This document shows, piece after piece, positions 17,008-31,236 of a DNA stretch of 64,000 nt. The stretch's first letter is position 1. Every line of letters starts with the position of its first letter. Position numbers and translations under genes: made by a program. This stretch comes from Azospirillum sp. B21 (GTDB taxonomy: Bacteria; Pseudomonadota; Alphaproteobacteria; Azospirillales; Azospirillaceae), in the NCBI RefSeq assembly GCF_008364825.1, contig NZ_VTTO01000014.1, forward strand, positions 1 to 64,000. Reading direction: 5' to 3'. Below the pieces are notes generated by a model. It did no database searches. It had not been told where the DNA came from and saw only the letters and a program-made list of their open reading frames with translations.

Positions 17008-17496
17008 ATGATCCGCCACACCCTGTCCGCCCTGCTTCTTTCCGCGACCCTCACAAGCCCCGCCCTGGCCGACGACGCCGTCGCCCGCGGCAAGTATCTC
17101 GTCACCGTCATCAGCTGCGGCGACTGCCACACGCCGGGCCATCTGCTGGGCAAGCCGGACCTCGCCCGCGCGCTGAGCGGCTCGGATGTCGGGTTCGAGA
17201 TCCCCGGCCTCGGCGTCTTCCACGGCTCCAATCTGACGCCGGACAAGGAGACCGGGATCGGCAACTGGACGGAGGAGCAGATCGTCACCGCCATCCGCAC
17301 CGGCAAGCGCCCGGACGGGCGCATGCTGGCTCCGGCCATGCCCTGGATGTCCTTCGCCGCGCTCAGCGATGAGGACGCCCGCGCCATCGCCGTCTATCTG
17401 AAAAGCCTGCCCCCGGTCGCCAACAAGGTCGCCGGCCCCTTCGGTGCGACCGACAAGCCATCAGGCTTCGTCATGCGGATCTCGGCCCCGCAATGA
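17008..17496 (+). CDS. Periplasmic c-type cytochrome
   Basis: A 162-aa monohaem cytochrome with a signal peptide (cut likely after PALA, residue 21) and haem motif CGDCH at residues 37-41. The segments HGSNLTPDKETGIGNWTEEQ and RPDGRMLAPAMPW are typical of cytochromes related to the cytochrome subunits of membrane alcohol and aldehyde dehydrogenases. The Met in APAMPW is the probable sixth ligand. It follows the E1 beta gene by 47 bases and could be co-transcribed. A role as electron acceptor for a periplasmic dehydrogenase is inferred; the E1 enzyme itself is cytosolic. Confidence 0.8.
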   Translation: MIRHTLSALLLSATLTSPALADDAVARGKYLVTVISCGDCHTPGHLLGKPDLARALSGSDVGFEIPGLGVFHGSNLTPDKETGIGNWTEEQIVTAIRTGKRPDGRMLAPAMPWMSFAALSDEDARAIAVYLKSLPPVANKVAGPFGATDKPSGFVMRISAPQ

Positions 17497-17611
17497 CAAT
17501 AAATTCCGCACATCAAAATTATATTCCGAAAACTTGAAAAGGACGGATCGTCTGTTAGACTGACCGTCCGCGGGCCGACGTGCCCTGACTCAAGGTTTTC
17601 GGAGAGCGCCG

Positions 17612-19735
<2,124 letters not shown>

Positions 19736-19903
19736 ATCCGGAATGTGGATTACAGCCTGGAAACTAGTTTGCGTTACCGATTGTTAGGGATCTTCCCTAT
19801 ACTCTTCACAGAGCCGCTCCACCGGCCCCCTCCCGTCCCCCCAGGCGGCGGAACCGGCGGAGCGGTCCTGAAAGCGACCCGGACCTGACCGAAGGGGAAG
19901 AGC

Positions 19904-20419
19904 ATGAAGGACATCACCGTCGCAGCCACCGACTGGGGGCTCCACGCCGTCGCCTGCACCGGCCTTCCTCTTGCTCCCCCCTCCGCCTGGCTCGGGACGC
20001 TGCGCAACGCGCTGTCCGGCACCGGCACGGGCTCCCGCCTGTTCCTGGATTTGCGGGAAGTCGGCATTTCCCCCCTGCCGCCGTCCCATCTGGGAGCTTT
20101 GGCGTCGGTCCTGACCCAGGCCGGGTTCAGTGCGGTTCTGGTGCCGGACCTCCGGCTCGGCCACGCGCTGTGCGATGCGGTCCGCCGCAGCGGCGGCACG
20201 GGCGGCAGTGAGACAGCCACCGGCCTGCGCGTCCTCCCGACGGAGGGCCGCGACCGGGTCGCCATCGCCGCCGCCTACCAGTGGCTGCTGAACGGCCGGG
20301 AGCCTGCGGATGCCCTAAGGGTGTCCGATGGCCGCCCATCGGTCCTGGCCTTTCCCGTCACCGCCGCTCACCGGCCCGCGACCTCCCCCGGTCGTTCCGA
20401 CCTGCGCCGCGCCGGCTGA
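19904..20419 (+). CDS. Protein of unknown function
   Basis: A 171-aa soluble protein I do not recognise. It has no signal peptide or membrane segment. The central region (about residues 30-85), with TGSRLFLDLREVGISPLPPS and AVLVPDLRLGHALCDAV, alternates hydrophobic strands and helices as in small alpha/beta folds. The last 35 residues are Pro/Ala/Arg-rich and probably disordered. GGGGAAGAG lies just before the ATG, and a convincing terminator follows 68 bases after the stop, so the gene is a single transcription unit. Coding bias matches its neighbours. Confidence 0.6.
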   Translation: MKDITVAATDWGLHAVACTGLPLAPPSAWLGTLRNALSGTGTGSRLFLDLREVGISPLPPSHLGALASVLTQAGFSAVLVPDLRLGHALCDAVRRSGGTGGSETATGLRVLPTEGRDRVAIAAAYQWLLNGREPADALRVSDGRPSVLAFPVTAAHRPATSPGRSDLRRAG

Positions 20420-20487
20420 CGGGTTTCCCGTAACGGCTGTTTCTCAACCGTTTTTCCTGCAGTCATCGTCGTCTCACCTGCCTCTTC

Positions 20488-20521
20488 GCCCCGGTCGGAC
20501 CTTGTCCCGCCGGGGCTTTTT
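20488..20521 (+). terminator. Rho-independent terminator after the 19904 gene
   Basis: GCCCCGGTCGGAC pairs with GTCCCGCCGGGGC around a 3-base loop and is followed by CTTTTTAT. It sits between two convergent genes and ends rightward transcription. Confidence 0.8.
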
Positions 20522-20543
20522 ATGTGGGCCGCAACTTGCCCCG

Positions 20544-20583
20544 AAAAAAAGAAAGCCCCTCCCCGCGCTTGGCGGAGAGGGGC
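20544..20583 (-). terminator. Rho-independent terminator of the fru operon
   Basis: On the minus strand GCCCCTCTCCGCC pairs with the complementary segment near GGCGGAGAGGGGC (hairpin 20555-20583) and is followed by a T-rich tract (AAAAAAA on the plus strand at 20544-20550). It lies about 50 bases after the fruA stop. Confidence 0.75.
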
Positions 20584-20631
20584 AAGGCTTCGGGAGGACG
20601 CCCGAGAGGAAACGGTCAGATAAGGCCGGAG

Positions 20632-22413
<1,782 letters not shown>

Positions 22414-22518
22414 TGTTTCCTCCTGGCGGGTTCGGTCCCGCCCCTGTCACTGTGTTTCAATCTCGTCCGATGTCATCAGCAAGGCAAAGTAGGCACACCC
22501 CGATCAGTCGGGTCCTGA

Positions 22519-23465
22519 TCAGTCAGGCGACGTCAACGCCACCTGTGCGGCCAGCGACCGCACCGTCGCCGGATCGGGCAGGTTCGGGCCGAAGCAGCCC
22601 AGCTTGGCCGCGGCGAAGGCCACCGACAGGCGCGCCACATCCTCCAGTCCGCCATTCATCTGGAAGGCGGCGATCAGCCCGGCAACCATCGCGTCGCCCG
22701 CCCCGACGGTGCTCAGCGCCGTCACCGGCGGCAGCCGCCCGTGCAGCGCGCGCTCGCCGCTGACGAACAGCGCGCCGTCCGCCCCCAGCGAGACCACGAC
22801 CACCGCCACCCCGCGCCGGTGCAGGCCGCGCGCCGCCTCCAGCAGGTCCGCGTCGGTCGGCAACGGCCGGCCGGCCCAATCCTCCAGCTCGTGGCGGTTG
22901 GGCTTGATGCAGTGGGGCAGCGCGGCGGTGGAGGCCAGCGCCGCCGCCAGCGGCGCCCCGCTGCTGTCCAGCACCACGCGGGCGCCGGCCGCCGTGAAAT
23001 CGGCGGTCAGCCCGGCATAGGCGTCGGCCGGCAATCCGTCGGGCAGGCTGCCGGCCAGCAGGACCGGCGTCCCCGGCTCCACCAGCCCCAGCACCGTCTC
23101 GCGCACGCGGTTTAGAGCGTCCGCATCGGCGCTCAAGCCCGGCAGGTTGATATCGGTGGTGTCGTTGGCGGCGAGATCGGCGATCTTGATGTTGACGCGC
23201 GTCTCTCCCGGCAGCCGCAGGAAGGCGTCGGCGATGCCCTTGGCCGCGAACAGCGCCTCGAACGGCGCGGCGTTGCCGCTGCCGAGCAGGCCGGTGGCGA
23301 CCACCGGCGTTCCCCAGTCGGCAAGGCAGCTGGCGACGTTCACGCCCTTGCCGCCGGCATTGTGGCGCACCGCCTTGGCCCGGTGGACGCTGCCGGGCTT
23401 CAGCACCTCCACCGTGATGGTCTGGTCGATGGCCGGGTTCAGCGTGACGGTGACGACCGGTTTCG

Positions 23466-23469
<4 letters not shown>
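22519..23469 (-). CDS. fruK: 1-phosphofructokinase
   Basis: A 316-aa PfkB/ribokinase-family kinase converting fructose 1-phosphate to fructose 1,6-bisphosphate. It has NPAIDQT near residue 12, the sugar-site block RHNAGGKGVNVA near residue 35, and the PfkB signature with catalytic Asp in STVGAGDAMVAG near residue 255. The start codon overlaps the stop of fruB by 4 bases. Together with FruA and FruB it makes the complete route from external fructose into glycolytic intermediates. Confidence 0.95.
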
Positions 23470-25997
<2,528 letters not shown>

Positions 25998-26044
25998 GGC
26001 AACCGTCTCCTCCGCATGTTCTTGTGTCGTCTCTTGAGAGCAAG

Positions 26045-26058
26045 TGAAAACGATTACA
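26045..26058. promoter_or_regulatory. FruR operator 1 (fruB side)
   Basis: TGAAAACGATTACA is a palindrome with central CG, the hallmark of LacI-family operators, and is close to the Cra/FruR consensus built on TGAAACGTTTCA. It lies 48 bases upstream of the fruB start, where binding would block the fruBKA promoter. Confidence 0.65.
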
Positions 26059-26155
26059 GTTCGCCTGTCAACGCTTGTTGCGTTGCAGCATTTGGACTTT
26101 TCCGGATGGACGGCTTGTCAGCCGCACGAAAATGGGGGATGTTCAGACGAAAGCA

Positions 26156-26171
26156 CTGGAAACGTTTTCAG
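26156..26171. promoter_or_regulatory. FruR operator 2 (fruR side)
   Basis: CTGGAAACGTTTTCAG is an almost perfect dyad around a central CG and shares GAAA-CG-TT with operator 1. It is about 100 bases before the fruR start and about 110 bases from operator 1 (centre to centre), compatible with autoregulation or looping. Confidence 0.7.
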
Positions 26172-26268
26172 TAAGCTCGTCAAAATGCGTCGCGCTCTGG
26201 TCATCCCCGGCCGGCGCCGCTAGGGTTGCACCCCCATTCGGGGCATCCGCCACACGATCGGTCTGGAC

Positions 26269-27306
26269 ATGAGCGTCTCGGGAAAAACCGCCGGCATCAA
26301 GGATGTGGCCCTGGCCGCCGGGGTATCGGTCGCCACCGTGTCGCGCGTGCTCGGCAACGGCCCGGTCAGCGAGGCGCTGCGCAAGCGGGTGGAAGACGCG
26401 GTGCGCGCCACCGGCTACCGCCCCAACCTGTCGGCGCGGCGGCTGCGCTCCCAGCATTCGCAGACCATCGGGCTGGTGGTGTCGGACATCCGCAACCCCT
26501 TCTTCACCGCCGTCAGCCGCGCGGTGGAGGATGCGGCCTACCGGGCCGGCATGCGCGTCATCCTGTGCAACAGCGACGAGAATCCGGAGCGGGAGGAGTT
26601 GTATCTCCGCCTGATGCAGGAGGAGCGGATCACCGGCCTGATCTTCGCCCCCACCCGCAGCACGTTGGACCGGCTGGACGGGCTGGACCTGGATTTCCCC
26701 GTCGTGCTGATCGACCGCAATGCGCCGACCGGGCGGCACGACGCTGTGGTGCTCGACAATCCGCGCGCCGCGGCGATGCTGGTCGAGCATCTGCATGCCC
26801 AGGGCTACCGCCGCATCGCCGGCCTGTTCGGCAACACCAGCACCACTGGGCAGGAGCGTCATGACGGCTATCGCGCCGCCATGGCCGCCCGCGGCCTGAC
26901 GCCCGCCGCCCGCTTCCTCGCGCCTTATGCGGACGCGGCGGAGGAAGCGGTGGTGGAGTGGATGGCCGAACCCGACCGGCCGGAGGCCTTCATCGTCAGC
27001 AACAGCCTGTTCCTGATGGGCGTGGTGAAAGCCGCCCGGCGTCTCGGCCTGTCGATCCCGGACGGGCTGGCGGTGGCCGGCTTCGACAACGAGCCCTGGA
27101 CCGAACTGGTCGGACCCGGCCTGACCGTGATCGAACAGCCGGTGCAGGACATCGGCCGGTCCGCCATGGCCCTGCTGTTCGAGCGGCTGAAGGCGCCGGA
27201 CCGCCCCAGCCGCCGCCTCGTTCTTGGCGGCACCTGCATCGTGCGCGGCTCCACCGCCGCCAGGATGGCTCCCGTGTTGAACCCCCGGCTGACCGACGCG
27301 GACTGA
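26269..27306 (+). CDS. fruR: LacI-family transcriptional regulator of fructose utilisation
   Basis: A 345-aa regulator. The N-terminal LacI helix-turn-helix is at about residues 8-55 (IKDVALAAGVSVATVSRVL) with the hinge helix LSARRLRS. The periplasmic-binding-protein-like effector domain follows (GLVVSDIRNPFF near residue 66, AVAGFDNEPW near 270). It is divergent from fruBKA, and two palindromes with central CG lie in the gap, so it most likely represses the operon until fructose 1-phosphate or a related sugar phosphate binds. The effector is inferred. Confidence 0.88.
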   Translation: MSVSGKTAGIKDVALAAGVSVATVSRVLGNGPVSEALRKRVEDAVRATGYRPNLSARRLRSQHSQTIGLVVSDIRNPFFTAVSRAVEDAAYRAGMRVILCNSDENPEREELYLRLMQEERITGLIFAPTRSTLDRLDGLDLDFPVVLIDRNAPTGRHDAVVLDNPRAAAMLVEHLHAQGYRRIAGLFGNTSTTGQERHDGYRAAMAARGLTPAARFLAPYADAAEEAVVEWMAEPDRPEAFIVSNSLFLMGVVKAARRLGLSIPDGLAVAGFDNEPWTELVGPGLTVIEQPVQDIGRSAMALLFERLKAPDRPSRRLVLGGTCIVRGSTAARMAPVLNPRLTDAD

Positions 27307-27939
27307 GCGTCCGCTCGTTATTGCCCATCGGCACTTCGGACATGGATCGAAGGTTCCATTTCACCGCCCTCCCAACCCTGGGGGCGGAGCGCGGTGGAGC
27401 GCTTGCTTCACCGGCCGTGCGCAGCCGGCGCATGTCCGGGGTAATCCCGCCGCTTTGAAATTGGTGTCGCCGATAATCGAGATCCGAAAGATACGTCGGG
27501 ACTCCGGCAAATCTCCAACGAACGCCCAATAAAAAATACCCTTGCAGTGTGTTGGAAGAACAGTTCCGAAAGCGGCGTTGACCATCGCCGCGGTCTCCCA
27601 CTACCGTTCGGTGTGCAAATGCGAAAGAACAAACCCGCTCAAGACTGAATAACGCTGTCGGAGAGAGTTTGTTTCTTCACGAGAAAATAATCGAGATCAG
27701 CGGAATTTTTGTTGGCAACGCCAGCAATCTTCGCGCGGGACCCGGTGTGACCGGTTCCTTGACTGAACATGCTGGGACTGAACATCCGGGCCACCGAAAG
27801 GGATGAACCATCCACCGCACATGCCCATCGCCGCAGCCTCAGGGGAGGGGCCGGCGCCGAATCCCGGACAAGAGCCGCGACGCCGCCGGGATGACGCGGG
27901 ACCGACGCTTCAGGGGACACCAACGGGGGTGAGAGCGTA
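27307..27939. other. Gene-free control region before the polysaccharide cluster
   Basis: About 630 bases with no supported gene. The open frames in it lack ribosome sites and coding bias. The stretch is lower in GC than its flanks. It contains a direct repeat, GACTGAACAT at 27761-27770 and 27776-27785, and just before it an imperfect dyad, GGACCCGGT-GTG-ACCGGTTCC (27738-27758). These look like regulatory sites for the flippase gene that starts at 27940. I see no clear sigma-70 promoter. Confidence 0.5.
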
Positions 27940-29307
27940 ATGCAAAATGGTTCCACCGGTCAGTCTGCGGCGGCAGCACCGGCCCGGCGCAGCTTTGCGC
28001 GGGACGGCGTCGCCACCATTCTCGTCACCGCCGCCACCATGGGGCTGGGCCTGCTGACAGGCGTCCTGGTCGCCCGCACGCTGGGGCCGGACGGCCGGGG
28101 GGCGCTCACCGCGGTGCTCACCACGGCGCAGCTGCTGGGCTGGCTGTTCGGCATGGGCTGCGGCAAGGCGGTGACCTATGCCCTGTCCCGCGACCCGTCG
28201 GCCGGCGGGCGGCTGCTGACCACCTGGACGCTGATGCTGTTGCCGGTCGCCACGGCGGCGGTGCTGGCGGGCCACCTGCTTCTGCCGACCCTTCTGGCGG
28301 CCCAGCCGCCGGAGACGCTGGAGTTGGCCCGCCTCTATCTTCCGATGATCGCGCTGGCGCTTCTGTCGGAACTGGCGATGGGGCTGGTCCTCGGCGATCA
28401 GGATTTCCGCAGCTTCAACGCGCTGAACTTCCTCCAGCCGGCGGGGGTGGCCGTCTCCTATGCCGTGCTGTGGGCCGTTGGCCTGTTCACGGTCGAGACC
28501 GCGGTGATCGCCCAGGCGGCGATGAGCACGCTGGTGCTGGTCGCGGCATTGCTGCTTCTGCTGCGGCGCCACGGCATCGGCCGGCTCGACCTCTCGCTCG
28601 GCCGCAGCACCGCCTGGTATGCGATGCGCACCCACGGCGATGTGGTGGGGGGCGTCATCACCCAGCGGCTGGACCTGCTGATCATCCCGGCCTTCCTGCC
28701 GGCGGCGCAGGTCGGGCTCTATGCGCTGGCGACCAGCCTGTCCTGGCTGATCGTCAACCTGTCGAGCGCGCTCGCCACCGTGGTGATGCCGGCGGCCACC
28801 CGGCGCGGCCGGTCGGGACGCGATCTGGTGCTGAACAGCCTGCAGGCGACCTTCGCCGTCGGCGGGGTGCTGGGGGGCGGGCTGTTCCTGTTAGCCGACA
28901 TCGCCATCGGCCTGGTCTACGGCCCCTCCTTCGCCGACAGCGCCCTGCCGCTGCGGCTGCTTCTGCCGGGCGCGGTGCTCTATGCCGCGGCGTCGATCCT
29001 GCTGAACGGCCTCTATGCCGAGAACCGGCCCTTCACCGCCACCCTCGCCAACCTGCTGGGCATGGTGGTCACGGTGGGCGGCCTGCTGCTGTTCCTGCGC
29101 AGCGGCGGGATCCTGGCGGCGGCGGTCGTGTCCACCATCGCCTATGCGCTGGTGTTCGTCGCCGCGGCGGCGCTCTACCGGCGGGCGACCGGGCTGCCCT
29201 GGCGGGCCTTCCTGCCGGACCCGGCGCTGCTCGCCTCGCTACCGCGCCACCTGCTCAACAAGCCGCCGCCGGCCGCCGCCACCGCGGCCGGGCCTACCGG
29301 CAAATAG
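27940..29307 (+). CDS. Lipopolysaccharide/exopolysaccharide flippase (Wzx-like)
   Basis: A 455-aa membrane protein with 12 to 14 predicted hydrophobic segments, of the polysaccharide biosynthesis/MOP-exporter type. The N-terminal region has GLLTGVLVARTLGPDGRGAL, typical of the family, and a loop with THGDVVGGVITQRLDLLIIP near residue 230 matches Wzx-like transporters. It would flip lipid-linked repeat units across the inner membrane. It is the first gene of the polysaccharide block and precedes the glycosyltransferase-methyltransferase fusion by 57 bases. No Wzy-type partner is certain, though the membrane protein at 38031 is a candidate. Confidence 0.8.
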   Translation: MQNGSTGQSAAAAPARRSFARDGVATILVTAATMGLGLLTGVLVARTLGPDGRGALTAVLTTAQLLGWLFGMGCGKAVTYALSRDPSAGGRLLTTWTLMLLPVATAAVLAGHLLLPTLLAAQPPETLELARLYLPMIALALLSELAMGLVLGDQDFRSFNALNFLQPAGVAVSYAVLWAVGLFTVETAVIAQAAMSTLVLVAALLLLLRRHGIGRLDLSLGRSTAWYAMRTHGDVVGGVITQRLDLLIIPAFLPAAQVGLYALATSLSWLIVNLSSALATVVMPAATRRGRSGRDLVLNSLQATFAVGGVLGGGLFLLADIAIGLVYGPSFADSALPLRLLLPGAVLYAAASILLNGLYAENRPFTATLANLLGMVVTVGGLLLFLRSGGILAAAVVSTIAYALVFVAAAALYRRATGLPWRAFLPDPALLASLPRHLLNKPPPAAATAAGPTGK

Positions 29308-29364
29308 CCCGGCCGGCAAATAACCCGGCGAAAAGCCTGAACCCGGAATTTGAGGAAACCCACA

Positions 29365-31236
29365 ATGCGACTGTCGCTCTTGACGCCCGAATATCCGCCC
29401 GGCGAAAAGCTCGGCGGTATCGCCACCCACACCCACACGATGGCGCGCGCGCTGACCCGGCTGGGCCATGCGGTGCAGGTGGTGACTCCGTGGAAGGCCG
29501 GCGGTCCTGCGGCCGGCACCGCGATCGAGGACGGGGTGACGGTCCAGCGCGTCGATCCCGGCCCGCGCATCCAGCCGATGCTTGACCGCTTCCGCACCAA
29601 CCGCCGTCTGGCCGACGCCGTCCGCTCCTTCCGCCCCGATGTGGTCCATGCGGCGGAGTTCGATGCCGACGCCTGGTGGCTCACCCGCTTCAGCACCATC
29701 CCGGTGGTGACGCGGCTCGCCACCCCGACCGGTCTGGTGGTGGACACCAACACCGGCAGCTGGGGTCCGCACACCCACCTGCTGAACGCGCTGGAGCGCG
29801 ACCAGACCAAGCGCAGCGCCGCGATCTACGCCTCCACCCGCGCCATCGCCCGCCGGGTCGCCGACTACTGGCACATCGCGCCGGAGCTGATCCAGGTCAT
29901 CCCCAACAGCATCGACCTCGCCGCGGTCAAGGCCGCCGGGGCCGGCCAACCGCCCATTCCCCTGCCCCAGCGCTTCATTGCCTTCTTCGGCCGCCTGGAA
30001 GGGCGCAAGGGCATCGCCGCCCTCGGCCGCGCCATCCCCGCCGTGCTGGCCGCCAACCCCGACCTGCATCTGGTGATGGTCGGCGGCGAGGACCCGGCGA
30101 GCGCCGCCGTCATCGACCAGTTCCGCCGCGACGTGGCCCCGGTCGCCGACCGCGTTCACTTCACCGGCGCCCTGCCGCGCGAGGACGCGCTGGCCGTGGT
30201 GGCGCGGGCGGAACTGGCCGTCGTGCCGTCGCTGTGGGAAAGCTTCGGCTTCGTGGTGGTGGAGGCGATGGCGCTGGGCGTGCCGGTGGTGGCCAGCGAC
30301 TGCGGCGGCTTTCCCGAGATCGTCGAGAACGGCCGCTCCGGCTGGCTGGTCCCGCCGGGCGAAGCGGAACCGCTGCGCGACATGCTGATCGCCCGGCTGG
30401 CCGACCCCGCCGGATTGAAGGCGGCGTCCGATGCCGGGCTGGAGCGCGCCAAGGCCTTCGACGTCGACACGGTGGCCGCGCAGGTCGCCAGCCTGCTGGA
30501 GCATGCCAAGGCCGAGCGCACGCAGGCCGCAAGCTCCGGCATCTACAACAACGGCTACCGCCGCCATTTCCGCCCCGACCATCCGACCACCCCCTTCTAC
30601 CGCATCTATGACGAGAAGCGGCGCGCGGTGGCGGCGGAGTTGGAGCGGGCGCCGCGGATGCGCATCCTCGATGTCGGCGGCGGCTATGGCCGCATCACCG
30701 GTCCCTTCGCCGAACGCCACGACGTGACCCTGGTCGACATCTCGCACGAGATGCTGGCCGAGGCGAAGGAGCGGTTCCCCGCCCTGGCGGTGCAGCAGGC
30801 CGACGCCCGCAAGCTGCCCTTCCCGGACGACAGCTTCGACCTCGTCATCGCCATGGATCTACTCTGCCACCTGCCGGATCTCGAGGCCGGCGTGCGCGAG
30901 CTGCAACGGGTGGTCAAGCCCGGCGGGCGGATCGCCTGCGACACCACCAACGCCAACCCTCTCTGGGTGATCGCCTATCCCCGCTACTACCGCTGGCGGC
31001 CCGACCGGCTGCTGGCGACCATGCGCTGCCACGGCGTCCTGCCGGAATGGAAGGCGCTGGTCCGCCACCACTGGGCGCCGGAGATGCGCAAGGCCATCGC
31101 CGCGACCGGCCTGACCCTGCAGAAGACCGATCACTTCGGACCGCCGGGGGTGGCGAAATGGCATCTGTGGTGGTGCCAGCGCGGCAATCAGGCGGGCAGC
31201 ACCCTGGGCAAGGGTCCGGAGGGGCGCGCATCGTGA
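29365..31236 (+). CDS. Fusion of GT4 glycosyltransferase and SAM-dependent methyltransferase
   Basis: A 623-aa two-domain cytosolic protein. Residues 1 to about 390 form a GT-B fold GT4 glycosyltransferase: LTPEYPPGEKLGGIATHTH at the start, FGRLEGRKGI in the middle, and the E-x7-E motif ESFGFVVVE at 292-300. After a linker, residues about 410-610 form a class I methyltransferase with the SAM motif ILDVGGGYG at about 434-442, VDISHEML and DSFDLVIAMDLLCHLPD. The ATG at 29365 with GAGGAAA upstream is preferred. One polypeptide could add a sugar and methylate it or its neighbour. The acceptor is unknown. It overlaps the next gene by 4 bases (GTGA). Confidence 0.85.
   Translation: MRLSLLTPEYPPGEKLGGIATHTHTMARALTRLGHAVQVVTPWKAGGPAAGTAIEDGVTVQRVDPGPRIQPMLDRFRTNRRLADAVRSFRPDVVHAAEFDADAWWLTRFSTIPVVTRLATPTGLVVDTNTGSWGPHTHLLNALERDQTKRSAAIYASTRAIARRVADYWHIAPELIQVIPNSIDLAAVKAAGAGQPPIPLPQRFIAFFGRLEGRKGIAALGRAIPAVLAANPDLHLVMVGGEDPASAAVIDQFRRDVAPVADRVHFTGALPREDALAVVARAELAVVPSLWESFGFVVVEAMALGVPVVASDCGGFPEIVENGRSGWLVPPGEAEPLRDMLIARLADPAGLKAASDAGLERAKAFDVDTVAAQVASLLEHAKAERTQAASSGIYNNGYRRHFRPDHPTTPFYRIYDEKRRAVAAELERAPRMRILDVGGGYGRITGPFAERHDVTLVDISHEMLAEAKERFPALAVQQADARKLPFPDDSFDLVIAMDLLCHLPDLEAGVRELQRVVKPGGRIACDTTNANPLWVIAYPRYYRWRPDRLLATMRCHGVLPEWKALVRHHWAPEMRKAIAATGLTLQKTDHFGPPGVAKWHLWWCQRGNQAGSTLGKGPEGRAS

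Noticed and set aside
27361..27956. Small minus-strand open frames in the leader of the polysaccharide cluster
   Set aside because: Composition unlike the surrounding genes and no start signals; no recognisable protein features.
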